Positions 63,336-64,000 of a DNA stretch of 64,000 nucleotides are shown here, piece by piece; the first letter of the stretch is position 1, and each line of letters begins with the position of its first letter. The stretch is taken from positions 239,062 to 303,061 of the forward strand of contig CAJJDP010000118.1 of NCBI GenBank assembly GCA_905182995.1, in the 5' to 3' direction. Position numbers and translations under genes: made by a program. This DNA comes from Paramecium octaurelia (Eukaryota > Ciliophora > Oligohymenophorea > Peniculida > Parameciidae). The notes beneath the pieces were generated by a model. The model made no database searches and was not told the DNA's origin. It worked only from the letters and a program-made list of their open reading frames with translations.

Positions 63336-64000
63336 TCATTAAAGAAAATAAAACAACATTTAGAATATGTACCCGCCTTTAATAAGGGATTATTTTAAAT
63401 TCTTATTGTAATCCTTAGAATATATTTAATACTCAAATAATTTTATAAATTTCAATAAATCTGATAATTCATTTTGAATCTTCATCCAAGCTATGTTCAT
63501 AACAATTGTGTAGTGCTTATACAAAGATTCCGCATATACCAATAAATTCAGCAACTGGGTAATTAAAGGTAAAGTCAATTTGACCATACTAAGTGAATAT
63601 TTCTAATTTACTACCACATCTTTTGATGTCTATCCAAAACCCATACCGATTGTTATCAGTGTTTATCCGAATGTAAGACAACAAAGCTAACCCCAAAATA
63701 CACTCGTATGCAGTATGCATGCTCTGAATAGTCCAAATAAAAAGGAAAGAATGAATAGAGATCCCCCGCCTATGGTTAGTGCAAGGTAGGTAGAGTAATC
63801 ATCTAATTTAAAATTATCCGTGTTTAAATTGATTTATTGAACTTAAAAACAATATTGAGATATCCAACAACTTATGTAGAGACACATGGATATGTTACTC
63901 AAAAACGCACTATTGATATTAGATTTATATCTTACTAATGTTTGGGTGCCCTAAATTGATTTGTATAAATAAAACTTACATTTTTTTTGAAGAATGTTAA
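63336..64000 (-). CDS. multi-pass membrane protein, duplicate copy (5' end outside window)
   Basis: Identical copy of 61093-61757; the start codon lies beyond the window end. Confidence 0.55.

Larger units (their letters stand above)
62458..64000. repeat. direct repeat, copy 2 (runs off the window)
   Basis: Second copy of 60215-61757, same orientation. It begins abruptly inside kinase coding sequence directly after the N and continues to the window end, so its full length is unknown. Confidence 0.9.

Overview
The window reads as somatic (macronuclear) DNA of a ciliate, most likely Paramecium. Long frames appear only when TAA and TAG are read as glutamine and TGA as the sole stop. Coding frames are broken by introns of mostly 18-31 nt (GT...AG). 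The DNA is strongly AT-rich, and genes are packed on both strands with very short spacers. With the standard code only scraps of these genes would be visible. I spliced the genes by hand; where a gene has its full intron set listed, exon lengths sum to a multiple of three.

Layout. 0-5 kb: B-type cyclin (5' end outside the window), an HTH protein, a protein resembling the XRCC4/PAXX head domain, and NMD3. 4.8-9.8 kb: a giant single-pass membrane protein. 9.8-15.5 kb: coiled-coil proteins, RING-H2, a RING-CH plus FHA protein, frataxin, and a laforin-like phosphatase with starch-binding domain(s). 15.5-24.3 kb: SRPK-type kinase, a small unknown, and a ~2,000-residue BEACH-WD40 protein. 25-35 kb: an MGCLGS-starting unknown, DNA ligase I, coiled coil, an SCP/FCP1-like phosphatase, a chain of small abutting ORFs, and a Myb protein. 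35.6-44 kb: B-box/EF-hand protein, alpha-mannosidase, SLOG/LSDAT protein, two unknowns, and a Rab21-like GTPase. 44-50 kb: a 5'-defective WD40 gene, a decayed region, F-box/LRR, and a serine beta-lactamase-fold protein. 50-56 kb: unknowns, including three same-strand genes that overlap at their ends. 56-62 kb: a pseudokinase-MORN fusion, polo-like kinase, and two small or multi-pass membrane proteins.

At 62457 there is a single N, after which the sequence repeats 60215-61757 base for base as far as I compared. This is probably an unresolved contig join and not biology.

Common themes are cell-cycle and trafficking regulators (cyclin, polo-like kinase, Rab, BEACH, SRPK, Myb), ubiquitin and zinc-finger proteins, and DNA maintenance (ligase I, possible NHEJ factor). 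No operon-style pathway grouping is evident. Notable physical features are the extreme compactness (divergent start codons 6-33 bp apart, convergent stops 15 bp apart) and two clusters of same-strand ORFs whose stop and start codons overlap or abut.
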